Assembly: GCA_024509875.1 (NCBI GenBank)
Contig: JAMPIV010005010.1
Location: forward strand, 607,001 to 671,000
Source of the DNA: Oreohelix idahoensis
Taxonomy: Eukaryota > Mollusca > Gastropoda > Stylommatophora > Oreohelicidae
Direction: 5' to 3'
DNA length: 64,000 nucleotides
In this document: one piece after another, positions 29,418 to 38,599 of the stretch
Position numbering within the stretch: the first letter of the stretch is position 1
Layout of the letters: every line of letters begins with the position of its first letter
The notes under the pieces: generated by a model
Told to the model about the DNA's origin: nothing
What the model saw: the letters and a program-made list of their open reading frames with translations, nothing else
Database searches by the model: none
Position numbers and translations under genes: made by a program

Positions 29418-30562
29418 TGTTGCTGTCATTTTCGACGGAGTCATCTGTCAAGTTATTTGCTTATGTTTGTATCATAAGAATAATTGTGTCTTTACCTGCG
29501 ATGTCAGGTTGATTAGGGGTTGTCTTCCCTTGTTTATTCATTCATTGTGTTTGACCTTTAGGGTCAGAGGTTGACAGTTCGGCGTAGGCCTATGGGAAGG
29601 TTTTTTAAGCGGGAGTGAGATATACTTCCGGGAAGCCGGGAGGTCCTGTTTTTCTGAAGGGACCAAGAGTCCATTGTTTTTCGGGGAGAATCTTCGAAGT
29701 AACTGCTATGGCAGTTTTCCCCAGTGAATCTCTGTGCGTCGGGATGACGACAGAATTCCTTGTTTAGTTCTGAGGATTCATTTTCCAGGTAATACCGACC
29801 TTTATGCATTATTACGCTTTTCGGTGGCAGAACATGTAAAGGATTACCTAGGGTGAACAGCAGCTCACTGATCCGCCATTTCAGAACTTATATATTTGTG
29901 CTCGAGGTAGCCATCCAAGACTGTTAGTCTTATATTGTCCAGAAATCCAGTGACGAAGATATATTGTGGGAGCCGCAGATTGGCGGAACTTCTATCTACA
30001 ATAAGTATTACTGCAGGGTTGATGATAACCTATTTAACAGAAGTACACGGCCGACGTCAGAACGAGGCCTGTGCTTTCGGCTATTATACTACAGCCTGAT
30101 ATGTGCAATTGGCGGGGAGTGCCAAGTTGCACCTGTGTGTCATAGTAACTAAGGCATCTGACGCGTTTAGTCAGAGACGCCAAGGGCGACGTTACGAACT
30201 GTCATTATTGAAGAACTTTGCTATTGACCATGCACGTCTATTCTGATGTTTACCTTTTTGAATGCCAAATGTATACCTATCGATGTCAGGTCAGCATGAC
30301 CTTGTTACACTGACTGTTCCTGTTGATATTATGTGTGTTCCCGTCAATAAATGTCTTGAAACATGCCTGCAGTGTCAAAGCATCCTTGATTACTGCATGT
30401 GAGAGTATGGGTTGCAGGATCTACATCTATACGAGCCTAAACACATTCGCGCCTTCATTCGCACCCACACTCAATTCATCATACGCTCGCACTACACATC
30501 TAACAACATGTATACTGTCTTGGGCCAGTGATCACCTCAACAAGAAAAAAAAGACAGTTACA
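29418..30562 (+). repeat. 3' LTR of element A
   Basis: 1145 bp, equal in length and almost identical to 14683-15827. AATAAA at 30346. Confidence 0.95.
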
Positions 30563-30698
30563 CTCTGGTACCCAATTCATGAGGCTGGGTCGACCCCGGC
30601 GCCGTTTGCGGTCTAAAAAAATCCAACCTCAACTGGGGATCAAACCATGGACCACCGAGCTAGTAAGCCAGTGCACTAACCACTGTGCTGCCGCGGCT
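30563..30698 (-). mobile_element. SINE-1 copy, right half (tRNA head)
   Basis: Continues the SINE interrupted at 14682: CTCTGGTACCCAATTCATGA ... GGGATCAAACCATGG and the head GCAGCACAGTGGTTAGTGCA on the minus strand. Confidence 0.88.
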
Positions 30699-30760
30699 CA
30701 CAAGATTCTCTCAAATATCCAGCCAGCAGATAAGGAGTTACAGGTTGTAACTGCTTTATA
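30699..30760 (+). mobile_element. LINE fragment hosting the nest, right half
   Basis: CAAGATTCTC ... CAGCCAGCAGATAAGGAGT resumes the LINE left at 14550. It matches 10470-10505 in the less disturbed copy. Confidence 0.7.
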
Positions 30761-31050
30761 CATGTTCCACGTGACAACAAAGTTCAGGCATATTTCTATG
30801 CATTGTAATGTTGACGTCACAAGAAAGACTGAAGACTTTTGTGTTGATGAGACCAGAGTCAGCTTTTGACAGAAAAGCAAGAAATGTTTGATGGAGGTGG
30901 TTCTGATGAAAAAAATGAGGTAGTGTGGAAGAAAAGAAATAATTTTCTATTTTAATGATTCTTTATGTATATTGTCATCATTATCTCCATTCTTGCTCCT
31001 TATGAAGTCATTACTGCAAATGTCTCCCCCCCCCCCCCTTTGAGGAAGTC
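30761..31050. other. Intron sequence, nothing recognised
   Basis: Short AT-rich stretch with a run of 14 C's near 31027; no gene and no match to the missing GRK exon. Confidence 0.4.
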
Positions 31051-31865
31051 TACACCAAAGTACAAACTCTTGGTAGAACATTTCTAAACATAGTTTTATT
31101 GTTATTTCTCAGTCTGTTATATTGTTTGTTCTTCCATATTAACAAGCAGACATAATCATTGGTAACCCGGATTGTGACCAACCTGTTGTGTGTTTTACTG
31201 ATAAATCTATGCATGGAGGCATATCTGGAGTCATCCTTATATGACCACCAGCTGTGCACAATGCTACAGTATACATATGTGGAAGTGAACCTCTGTCTGT
31301 GAGGCTTATTACACCCTCATTGACTCTTGAAATCATCCACACACTTCCAAGGATTCCCCCTATGGTGAAACTTGTTGAGAACCCAGCATTGCACACTAAA
31401 CCTGGAGAAGTCACTTGAGTTCCTGACGTGATTCTTTGATTTTGACCTGGTTGGCTGCTTGCAGGAGGATCTCACTATGGACCCAGTGATAGGCAGAGGG
31501 AGCTGAGAAGTGGCTCTGTGCAGATGTGAGTATTCCTTGGGAGAGCCCAGAACCAGAGCACAGTATTTTAGCTCTGCATAGTTGGAGAACCCCCTTGGAT
31601 GACGGAGAATGCACAGTATGCCACATGCTTCTTACTCCTAGTTTGAGACCAGATGTGACAATCAATTAAATGCAAGGCACCCTGGAGAAACCGGAGCTTA
31701 TGACTTCAACTCAACACATTTGGGAATGGCAGAAAAGCCACAGGAAAAGCCTAGATCTACAGTGTAGAACAAACCAAGGAGTCTTCAACTTGGTATTGGC
31801 TGCAAAAGAGTGAGAAGCTCAGCAGCCCTAGTTAAACAACAACAACTGATAATTGTCACTCTGAT
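31050..31865 (-). mobile_element. Unclassified repeat with protein-like minus strand
   Basis: The minus strand carries a 91-residue frame (31139-31414: VTSPGLVCNAGFSTSF, GGILGSVWMISRVNEG, RMTPDMPPCIDLSVKHTTGW) and a second frame just upstream (31411-31665). 31722-31860 matches 57855-57960 in reverse (GTAGATCTAGGCTTTTCCTG, CTGAGCTTCTCGCTCTTTTG on that strand), so at least this end is a dispersed repeat. The protein was not recognised; it could be a LINE segment or a processed host fragment. Confidence 0.4.
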
Positions 31866-31869
31866 GTTT

Positions 31870-32300
31870 TTTGGTTTCACATTTGTTAAGCTGGCGGGAC
31901 ACAGTTTTCCATAGGTCTTCTTCTTCACGTATCATGCCTGGTGACATTGAGGATCATTTCTCTCCACAATTTCCTGCCTTGAGAACTGTCTATCAGTTCT
32001 GTTGTTGACTTCTTTTCATGTAATGATGTCATACTGTTCAGTATCCTTTCTCTTTGCCATCCTCTGTCTCTTTTTTTCTTCAGTCTTTCCTGTTGTCACA
32101 ATGTATACCAGCTCTTTTTACATGCCCACAGAAAGTGGATTGCTTCCTTCTTAAGTAATACATTTCCTTTGCACAATGGCTTCCTTCAGGACATCCTCTG
32201 TACTTCTGCTAGCTGTCAATGTAACATTCTTCTGTAAAACCACACCTCTGTGGCCTCCAGGGCTTTTCCTGCTTGTTTATAAATTGCTCATGACTCACTT
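31870..32300 (-). mobile_element. LINE 3'-end fragment
   Basis: The reverse complement of the tail family also at 5985-6400, 41553 and 59440 (a TGACATCATT..AAAGAAGTCAACAACAGA pattern). Truncated. Confidence 0.65.
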
Positions 32301-32324
32301 ATGAGTCCGGATTTGCTCTATATA

Positions 32325-32415
32325 GTGCTGAAGAACTCTCTTTCTTACTTCCAAAGAACTCTCTTTCTTACTTCCAAAGAACTATCTTTCTTACTTCCAA
32401 AGAACTCTATCTTTT
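32325..32415. repeat. 23-bp tandem repeat, 4 copies
   Basis: AAAGAACTCTCTTTCTTACT TCC units; the last is altered. Confidence 0.85.
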
Positions 32416-32626
32416 GTACTTCCATTGACAAAAAGTTGTTGCATAAAATACTTTTCATTTTATGGAATGCTGCTTTAGCCTGGGTTGTTCCACTCTTCAG
32501 TTCTGAGATACACCTTCCATCTGATGTTATTAACTTGACTAGGTATTTGAGTTGTTTCAGGGGGTCTAAGGTGCTTTTAGTTTATAGTTTCATTGTCAGA
32601 ATATCAGTAGGAGAGATGGACCTGCA

Positions 32627-32800
32627 TAGAGATTGAATGCAATCCTTACAAGCAGTCACAACTCCCTGTCTCTGGAGTTCTACATAGAGATTGGTTGCAG
32701 ATCTTACAAGCAGTCATTACTTCCTATCTCTGGAGTTCTACATAGAGGTTGGATACAGTCCTTACAAGCAGTCACTACTTTCTATCTCTGGTGTTTGTTC
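32627..32800. repeat. 58-bp tandem repeat, 3 copies
   Basis: Units begin GAGATTGAATGCAATCCTTA and end CTGGAGTTCTACATA; modest divergence. Lies 90 bp upstream of GRK exon 4. Confidence 0.85.
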
Positions 32801-32886
32801 ATGACTTCATTCACAAATGTCATAAGTGCTATCCCTCAGAGAATTTAGTTAATATGTTACACCTGACAAGATTTTTTTTTCCCCAG

Positions 32887-33049
32887 AGCCCAAGAAGTGA
32901 AGGAGCATCCTTTCTTCAGGGGTTTAGACTGGGTGCAAGTTTATCTCCAAAAATATTCTCCTCCATTGATCCCACCAAAAGGCGAGGTCAATGCAGCAGA
33001 CGCCTTTGATATCGGTTCTTTTGACGAGGAAGATACCAAAGGAATCAAG
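32887..33049 (+). CDS. GRK2: GRK2/3-type exon: end of kinase domain and AGC C-tail
   Basis: One base completes a codon, then 54 residues starting [20 protein letters not shown] and including [19 protein letters not shown] and [11 protein letters not shown]. This is the end of the C-lobe and the AGC-kinase C-tail, where the [13 protein letters not shown] motif contacts the active site in GRKs. Near-identity with vertebrate GRK2 over the tail supports GRK2/3 and not GRK4-6. The borders are CCCCAG before 32887 and GTAAAG at 33050. It ends in phase 0 and joins cleanly to the exon at 34250. Its 5' phase demands an upstream exon ending with two bases of a codon, which the 10142 exon does not provide. 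Confidence 0.94.
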
Positions 33050-33199
33050 GTAAAGCTTTTCCCTATGGCAATCAGATCCTTTAGTTCAGGGATTCAGACA
33101 GACAGGTTTAGCCATAAAAGACTTACAGTTGTTTCATTGTGGAATATAACAGACTGACATCTAATTTTTTAGACATGTTATTTCAACATTTCCAGTCAT

Positions 33200-33590
33200 A
33201 CCATTTCAGTGCTTCTGTTTTACACTAGCATCCATTTATGAAATTCTTTAACTAAGAGAAGGGCCAGTAAGGAGTTGAGGAGATGTTGTTGGCTTTGGAT
33301 ACACATTGAGGAAACTTGTGGATACACATTGAGGAAACTTGTGGATACACATTGAGGAAACTTGTGGATACACATTGAGGAAACTTGTGGATACACATAA
33401 CAAGACAGTCCTTGTTCTGTAATCTCCAGGGAAAGAGAAGTAGAGGGAGAAAAAAAAAACATTGAGAAAGAAACTAGAGACAGATATCACAGGGGTCAAG
33501 ATGACATGGAAAGACCTGGAATGAATAGTACAGGACAGGAAGGCTTGGCATGAATTAGTTGAAGCCCTTTGCTTCTCAGGGAACTGAAGA
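33200..33590 (+). mobile_element. LINE 3'-end fragment with internal expansion
   Basis: Plus-strand remnant of the WIGHTL tail family (GGATACACATTGAGGAAAC, then AACAAGACAGTCCTTGTTCTG, GGAAAGAGAAGTAGAGGGAG). The part encoding the YTLRK segment is amplified as a 23-bp repeat. Confidence 0.7.
33285..33400. repeat. 23-bp minisatellite within a LINE, 4-5 copies
   Basis: Units of GTGGATACACATTGAGGAAA CTT; nearly identical. The unit is a piece of the LINE's coding sequence. Confidence 0.9.
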
Positions 33591-33594
33591 TAAT

Positions 33595-33812
33595 CATGAT
33601 GATGATTTCTAGGCATCCTCTTCTTTGAAAAGACTTAAGAATAATTAAGAAATGAAGAGCGGGAGAGTGAAGAACACATGGAGAAGAGAGTTTGAGACAG
33701 GATATGAAAGGGCTTGAACTGATGGCACAGGACAGGAAGATGTGGCATATGTTTGATGAAAGTCTGTGCTCCTTGGAGAGCTGAAGTGTGATGATGATGA
33801 TATATTCAATCA
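33595..33812 (+). mobile_element. Second LINE 3'-end fragment
   Basis: AGAATAAT...GGAGAAGAGAG ... GGAAGATGTGGCATATG ... CTCCTTGGAGAGCTGAAG; same family, ends in a TGATGATGATGATAT tail. Confidence 0.65.
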
Positions 33813-33819
33813 ATCAATC

Positions 33820-34170
33820 AAACCTCTGCCTCTCTTTCCCTGGGGGTTCCAGAACAAGGACTGCCTTGTAATGCTATCAGTAGGTTTCCTCAATGTGTGT
33901 CCTATCCATCTCCAGTGGTGTCTTCTTCTCGTCTCCTTTTTCACTGGCACTTGTTTGGTTTTTGGTCATCAGTTCAACTTTGGTGACATGTCATACCATT
34001 TCAATCCTTCTATTCTATGCAAGCACCCATTAATGAAAGTCTGTAGCTTTTTGGTTGTTGTTTTTGTTGTTCTCCATGTTTCAGAGCCATACAATAGGAC
34101 TGACTTGACATTTGAGTTGAAGATTCTTATTTTTGTGTTGGACTTGATTTCTCTTGATCTCAATTAGTTT
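33820..34170 (-). mobile_element. LINE 3'-end fragment
   Basis: The minus strand encodes MRSREIKSNTKIRIFNSNVK, SVLLYGSETWRTTKTTTKKL and IEGLKWYDMSPKLN, then the WIGHTL-type tail. Tail to tail with 33595-33812; both are truncated and only 80 bp from GRK exon 5. Confidence 0.75.
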
Positions 34171-34249
34171 CCCAGTGCAATGACAGGATGATGATATATT
34201 ATATTTGTTTTTATAACCGTTATCAGAGATGTCTTTTCCCCTTGTTCAG

Positions 34250-34412
34250 TTGACAGAAGCAGACCAAGATTTGTACAGAAACTTCCCATTGGTTGTGTCT
34301 GAGCGCTGGCAGCATGAGGTGGCAGATACAGTGTTTGACACCGTCAATGCCGACACTGACAAGTTGGAACAAAAACGCAGGCAGAAGCCAAAGGGGGATG
34401 AAGTGGACCTAG
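34250..34412 (+). CDS. GRK2: GRK2/3-type exon: terminal RGS-homology helices
   Basis: 54 codons plus one base, starting [20 protein letters not shown] and then [20 protein letters not shown], with a basic stretch KRRQKPKG. It corresponds to the C-terminal helices of the RGS-homology domain, which fold back after the kinase domain in GRK2 (there SDQELYRNFPLTISERW), and the linker to the PH domain. Borders are GTTCAG before 34250 and GTATGT at 34413. It follows the previous exon in phase 0 and hands one base to the exon at 56645, which begins with two bases. The intron that follows is about 22 kb of repeats. Confidence 0.93.
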
Positions 34413-34444
34413 GTATGTTACGTGTTATCTGTAAAGTATGTGAC

Positions 34445-34577
34445 AAGACTTGAGCGGATTATTAATGTTAAGTGTTTGCTGTAGGGTGCCTAACAATAGT
34501 GGAGTAGACCTTGTTATATGTTAGCCATAGGGTGTCTGACAACACTTGAGTGGACCATGTTATGTTATATGTTAGCT
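34445..34577. repeat. About 50-60-bp degenerate tandem repeat, left part
   Basis: Units with TATGTTAGC and AGGGTGTCTGACAACACTTG. The array resumes at 36690-36830 on the far side of the hAT element, so the transposon inserted in it. Confidence 0.75.
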
Positions 34578-34879
34578 CAGCGGTTTTCAGCCAGTGCGCT
34601 GCAGCGCCCTGGGGCGACATGACTGCTGGTCAGGGGCGCCGTGGGTGGGCGTGGATTTTTTTCGCATTTGGCTGTAAAGAAAACACAGAGCTGTGGGACA
34701 TTTCATTTTTGGTGTTTGTCAACCTGCGTGACCCTGGAGAAATTTCACTTTTGATGTTGGCCAGCCTTTGAAGTCCCGCTCCCCCGACCCACCTATCAAC
34801 TTTCTGCGCATTCTCCTCGCATGACCAGACCATAGTAGGTAACACGGTGAGTTCAGTTTGAAAAATACTGTCCTGAAAA

Positions 34880-35250
34880 CTGTGACAGGTTTCAGTGGGT
34901 TCAAAATCCCTTCAGTAGTGATGCTCCTTCGGACTTCAGTACTGCAGAAGAGGAAGAACTGATAGAACTTTCATCAGACTCTTCACTACAAGCGAAGTTT
35001 CCATCCATGGCATTGCCAAAATTTTGGTATTCAGTAAAACAGGAGTTCCCAAGCTTGAGCAAGAGAGCACTGAAGATATTAATTCCTTTTGCAACCTCCT
35101 ATCTCTGCGAGGCTGGGTTTTCAGCAGTGACTGTCATAAAAACCAAGTTCAGATCAAGACTTGATGTGGAGAAGGAAATGAGGGTAGCTGTATCTTAATT
35201 GGTGCCAAGATTTGACAAGCTGTGTAACAACAAGCAAGCTCAAGTTTTAC
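34880..35250 (+). pseudogene. hAT transposase C-terminal remnant
   Basis: The plus frame reads DFSTAEEEELIELSSDSSLQ, FPSMALPKFWYSVKQEFPSL, RALKILIPFATSYLCEAGFS and FSAVTVIKTKFRSRLDVEKE, stopping at 35198. FATSYLCEAGFSA...K...R is the hAT C-terminal dimerisation signature (as in ZBED5/FAM200-like proteins). The BED finger and the catalytic core are missing, so it is a decayed internal-deletion derivative. The flanking TIRs confirm that it belongs to the transposon. Confidence 0.85.
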
Positions 35251-35423
35251 ACTGAGGTGACTGGTACTTTATTCATCATATTTTTTTTTTTAGTTTTACT
35301 GTACATGTTTTTTGTTATGGAGATGAATCATGAGTGCAGTATATCAGTGAATGATTTTCAGACAAAAATTTTTTAAAATGTTAGAAAGAAACTACTTTAT
35401 CTGTGCTGTTTTCTTTTTTATAG

Positions 35424-36410
35424 TAATAATAATAATAATAATAATAGCCCCTTCAGTCATAATTGACTATGGGAATGCGCCTCTGAGGTGACAGCCCTCA
35501 GCTGCTTATTTTCCTGGTGCTCCTTTCGACGTTTTCTCCTCACCTCTGCTTCTTGTGTGAGCCTCTCTTCGCCCAATCTGAGGTGGCGCCGTAAATAGCA
35601 TCGCCACTCAGTGCGATCGGCAGCTTCATCCTCCCATGTTGCTGGATCCATGTCCAGTGCCCTCATATCTCTCTTGCACACATCTTTGAACCTCAGCTGT
35701 GGTCGCCCAACTGTTCTCTTGCCATCTGCTAATTGTCCGTAGAAGATATCTTTGGGGATGCGACCATCTTCCATGCGGCGAACATGGCCAAGCCAGCGAA
35801 GTCTGCGCTGTCTAAGAAGCATATACATACTTTGAAGGCCAGCACGTGACAACACCTCGACATTTGTCACTTTATCTTTCCACGAGATGCCGAGGATGCG
35901 GCGTAGACACCGCAAATGGAAGGTATTGAGCCTTCTTTCTTGCTTAGCATAGGTCGTCCAGGTCTCGCTGCCATATAGGAGTGTGCTGGTGACGCAGGCA
36001 TTATATACCGCAGCTTTGGTCTTCATTGTGAGTTTAGAGTTTCCCCAAACACGCGATGTGAGGCGGGCAAAGGTAGCTGCAGCTTTGCCAATGCGGCTGT
36101 CGATTTCTGTATCCAGTGAGAGTTTGTCATTGATGGTAGACCCTAGGTATGTGAAGTGGTGCACCACTGCCAATTCATAGTTATCAAGTGATAACTGGTG
36201 CAGCACCCACATCCTGACTCAGCACATTCGTTTTCTTTAGACTTATTGTGAGGCCAAAGTCCTTGCATGCTTTAGTGAAGCGATTCATCAAGCTCTGAAG
36301 CTCCTGTTGGCTTTGAGTGACGACTGCAGCATCATCAGCGAACAACAAGTCTCTTATAGTGACCCTTCTGATTTTTGTTTTTGCCTTCAGCCTTGAAAGA
36401 TTAAACAGAG
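35424..36410 (-). mobile_element. 5'-truncated LINE inside the hAT element
   Basis: The minus strand encodes the end of RT with LLFADDAAVVTQ (catalytic FADD box), YLGSTINDKLSLDTEIDSRI, LLYGSETWTTYAKQE, LRWLGHVRRMEDGRIPKDIF and KDVCKRDMRALDMDPATWED. The tail is an ATT/AAT microsatellite at 35424-35446. It is the best-preserved copy of the tail family seen broken at 8816-9590. Confidence 0.88.
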
Positions 36411-36689
36411 TATAGTAAGGTTTTATAAGGTTTTATAGTAAGGTTTTACAAAGTGCACATTGTTTATATTTTTTCTTGTATGTGTAATTTTTTCACAGAT
36501 TGTCCAATTGCATTTTTTTAAAAATTACATTTAAAAATTACTTTGTTTTAAAGCCTTTCCAAAGTTCTCCTGCTCAAAAAAAGTTAGGCTAAATGTCGAA
36601 ACATCGCTAGAGTTTTTACCAGTTATCCCACAGGGGAGCTGCAGAAAGAATGTAGTTGGTCAGGGGAGCCATGGACTCAAAAACCGCTG

Positions 36690-36835
36690 TGTTAGCTGGA
36701 GAGTGTTTGACAACTCTTTAATGGGGCCTTATTATGTTATACGTTAGCTAGGGCATGTTTGGCAACACTTGAGTGGATTCAATTATGTTATGTGTTAGCT
36801 GAAGGGTATCTGATAGCACTGTCTTTTCTCTGACG
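36690..36835. repeat. Degenerate tandem repeat, right part
   Basis: Continuation of 34445-34577 after the hAT insertion (TTATGTTATACGTTAGC, TTTGGCAACACTTGAGTGG). Confidence 0.7.
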
Positions 36836-36849
36836 AGGTTGATGATCAA

Positions 36850-37135
36850 GTATATTCAATCAGTCATGGCCCCTTTAGCTCCCCAAGGAGCATAGGCCTT
36901 CAACAAACACATGCCAAGTCCCCCTGTCACATGACATCAGCTCAAGTTATTTCCATGTCTTCCTCATCATTTTCACTTCTGTCAATAGCTCTCTTCTCCG
37001 TGTGTTTTTTGGTCTGCCTCTGCCTCTCTTTCTTTGGGGATTCCAGAACAAGGACTGCCTTGTAATACTATCAGAAGGTCTCCTCAGTGTGTGTGTCATC
37101 CATTGCCAGTGTATTCTTCTCATCTCTGGTAACAA
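36850..37135 (-). mobile_element. LINE 3'-end fragment
   Basis: The minus strand encodes MRRIHWQWMTHTLRRPSDSI, SLFWNPQRKRGRGRPKNTRR and TEVKMMRKTWK, ending at the family 3' end (CTTTAGCTCCCCAAGGAGC in plus orientation) with an ATTCAATCAG flank. Confidence 0.75.
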
Positions 37136-37194
37136 ACGCCATGAATGTAGTCGGTTATTTCCTTTTTCATTCCTTTGAATCATCAGTACAGCTG

Positions 37195-37202
37195 CCCCCC
37201 CG

Positions 37203-37240
<38 letters not shown>

Positions 37241-37241
37241 T
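37195..37241. repeat. Poly-C tract
   Basis: About 45 nearly uninterrupted C's; length likely uncertain. A further G tract lies at 37615-37628. Confidence 0.9.
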
Positions 37242-37754
37242 TGTAGGAAGCTTTCACCAAAGTCCCTGTACTCTTGCAGCAGTACGTTTTACATGATGAG
37301 ATTGCCAGCCCCATAAACAACCTCGTATGTCACCTCTTGTGACATGCCTGTGTAAGATTCATTTTTTTCTTCACACATCCATACGCTCCAGGAACTATAC
37401 GGGGTAATTGCATATATAATTAACTGCATGAGCCAAACCTAAGTTTTGAAGCATCTAGAAATCCAAAAGATTATCAAGAAACAGCTGGTAAATAATGTTT
37501 ATACAAAATTGTGTTACCAGTAGCAGACGTAGACACTAACCAAGGAGTGGGAAAGGAAGTTCACCACCTTTGAGATATTGGCAAAACATTCAAAGAAAGG
37601 GGTGGAAAAAAAAAGGGGGGGGGGGGGTAAAGTGGAAGGGTTTCAAGACTTTAGTTACACGATGTAGCAGGACACTAGGCAGAATTACATGTATTGGATC
37701 AGAAACCAGAGATTAGTCCCATTCTTGGCATAAAGCAGTAAATAGATTATGGTT

Positions 37755-37942
37755 GTTGACAGCTGTGTATATTGACAGCTGTGTATATCGACAGCTGTGT
37801 ATACTGACACTGTTCACACTGACACTGTTCACACTGACAGTGTACATTGACAACTGTATGCATACACAGCTGTATATATTGACAACTGTACGTACTAACA
37901 ACTGTGTCTGACATCTGTGTATATTGACTACTGCGTATATAT
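37755..37942. repeat. 16-bp minisatellite, block 1
   Basis: Units like ATTGACAGCTGTGTAT with variants ACTGACACTGTTCAC. The same family as blocks at 38600-39095 and 39520-39770. Confidence 0.85.
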
Positions 37943-38598
37943 AATAATAATAATAAATTCTTTAAGCGCCAAACACGGCGCATAAGGCAGAAACCAGTGC
38001 TCTCCAGGTTGTTCGTTGTGACGCCACTCCTCTTAGCTCTTGCACATTATTTAGGCCCAACGTTCTTCCTTCTCTTATTATTGTTCTTCTGAGTGTTTCT
38101 TTTGGTCTTCCTTTTTTCCGCTTACCCTCAGGAACCCAAGTGAGCGCCTGTAGTGGTATTCTGTTGTTTTGCATTCGTAGGACATGACCGATATATGACC
38201 ATCGTCTTTTCCTTATATAGTCGGAGACATATTTCTGCCTAGAGTCTTCTCTTATTTGTCGATTAGTCTTGAATTCTTTCCAACTGATGTTCATGAGTTT
38301 TCTAAGACATTTGTTCTCGAATGTATTCAGCTTGTTCTCCAATGATTTTGTTATTTTCCAACTCTCACAGCCGTATGTTAACACTGAGATAACATTTGAA
38401 TTAAACAGACGAAGCTTGGTATGTATATTCAATGATCATAATTTCCAAATGTTAGATAATCTATTGAAGGTGCTAGCTGCCAAAGCAATTCTAGTATGGA
38501 TTTCTCTTGTTGTGTCACCATCCTGAGTCATTTTACTGCCTAAATAATTGAAACTTTCAACTTTCTGTAGTTTTTCCCCGTTCAAGATGATATCAAAG
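37943..38598 (-). mobile_element. LINE 3' fragment inserted in the 16-bp array
   Basis: The minus strand encodes LNGEKLQKVESFNYLGSKMT (upstream), TKLRLFNSNVISVLTYGCES, RRWSYIGHVLRMQNNRIPLQ and GKRKKGRPKETLRRTI, ending in a stop at 37962, with a TTATTATTA tail. It splits the minisatellite. Confidence 0.85.
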
Positions 38599-38599
38599 G

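Larger units (their letters stand above)
14683..30562 (+). mobile_element. Gmr1-like LTR retrotransposon A (gag-PR-INT-RT-RH)
   Basis: 15,880 bp between TSD copies CTCTG (14678-14682 and 30563-30567); 9.2 kb once nested element B is discounted. It has two 1145-bp LTRs starting TGTTGCTGTC and ending GACAGTTACA, a leader, gag, pol, a polypurine tract and the 3' LTR. The pol domains run protease, integrase, RT, RNase H, unlike ordinary Ty3/gypsy. This order with gypsy-type domains is the mark of the Gmr1 group. No env lies between RNase H and the 3' LTR. The copy is broken by element B in gag, by a frame change at the gag/pol border, and by frameshifts near 27,460 and 28,797. Confidence 0.93.
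34578..36689 (+). mobile_element. hAT transposon with 8-bp TSD
   Basis: The ends CAGCGGTTTTCAGCC and (reverse complement) CAGCGGTTTTTGAGTCC are imperfect TIRs of hAT type. They are flanked by the 8-bp duplication TGTTAGCT at 34570-34577 and 36690-36697. The interior holds the remnant of a transposase (34880-35198) and a LINE insertion (35424-36410). Non-autonomous as it stands. Confidence 0.88.

Noticed and set aside
14683..30562. Assignment of A and B to Ty1/copia because integrase precedes RT
   Set aside because: The RT (LDLSKGYWQVPL, MPFGLMNAPATF, YLDD) and the GPY/F-like integrase tail are of gypsy type; Gmr1-like fits better.
10142..33049. Direct splicing of the third to the fourth GRK exon
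   Set aside because: The phases are incompatible, and homology predicts residues between them.
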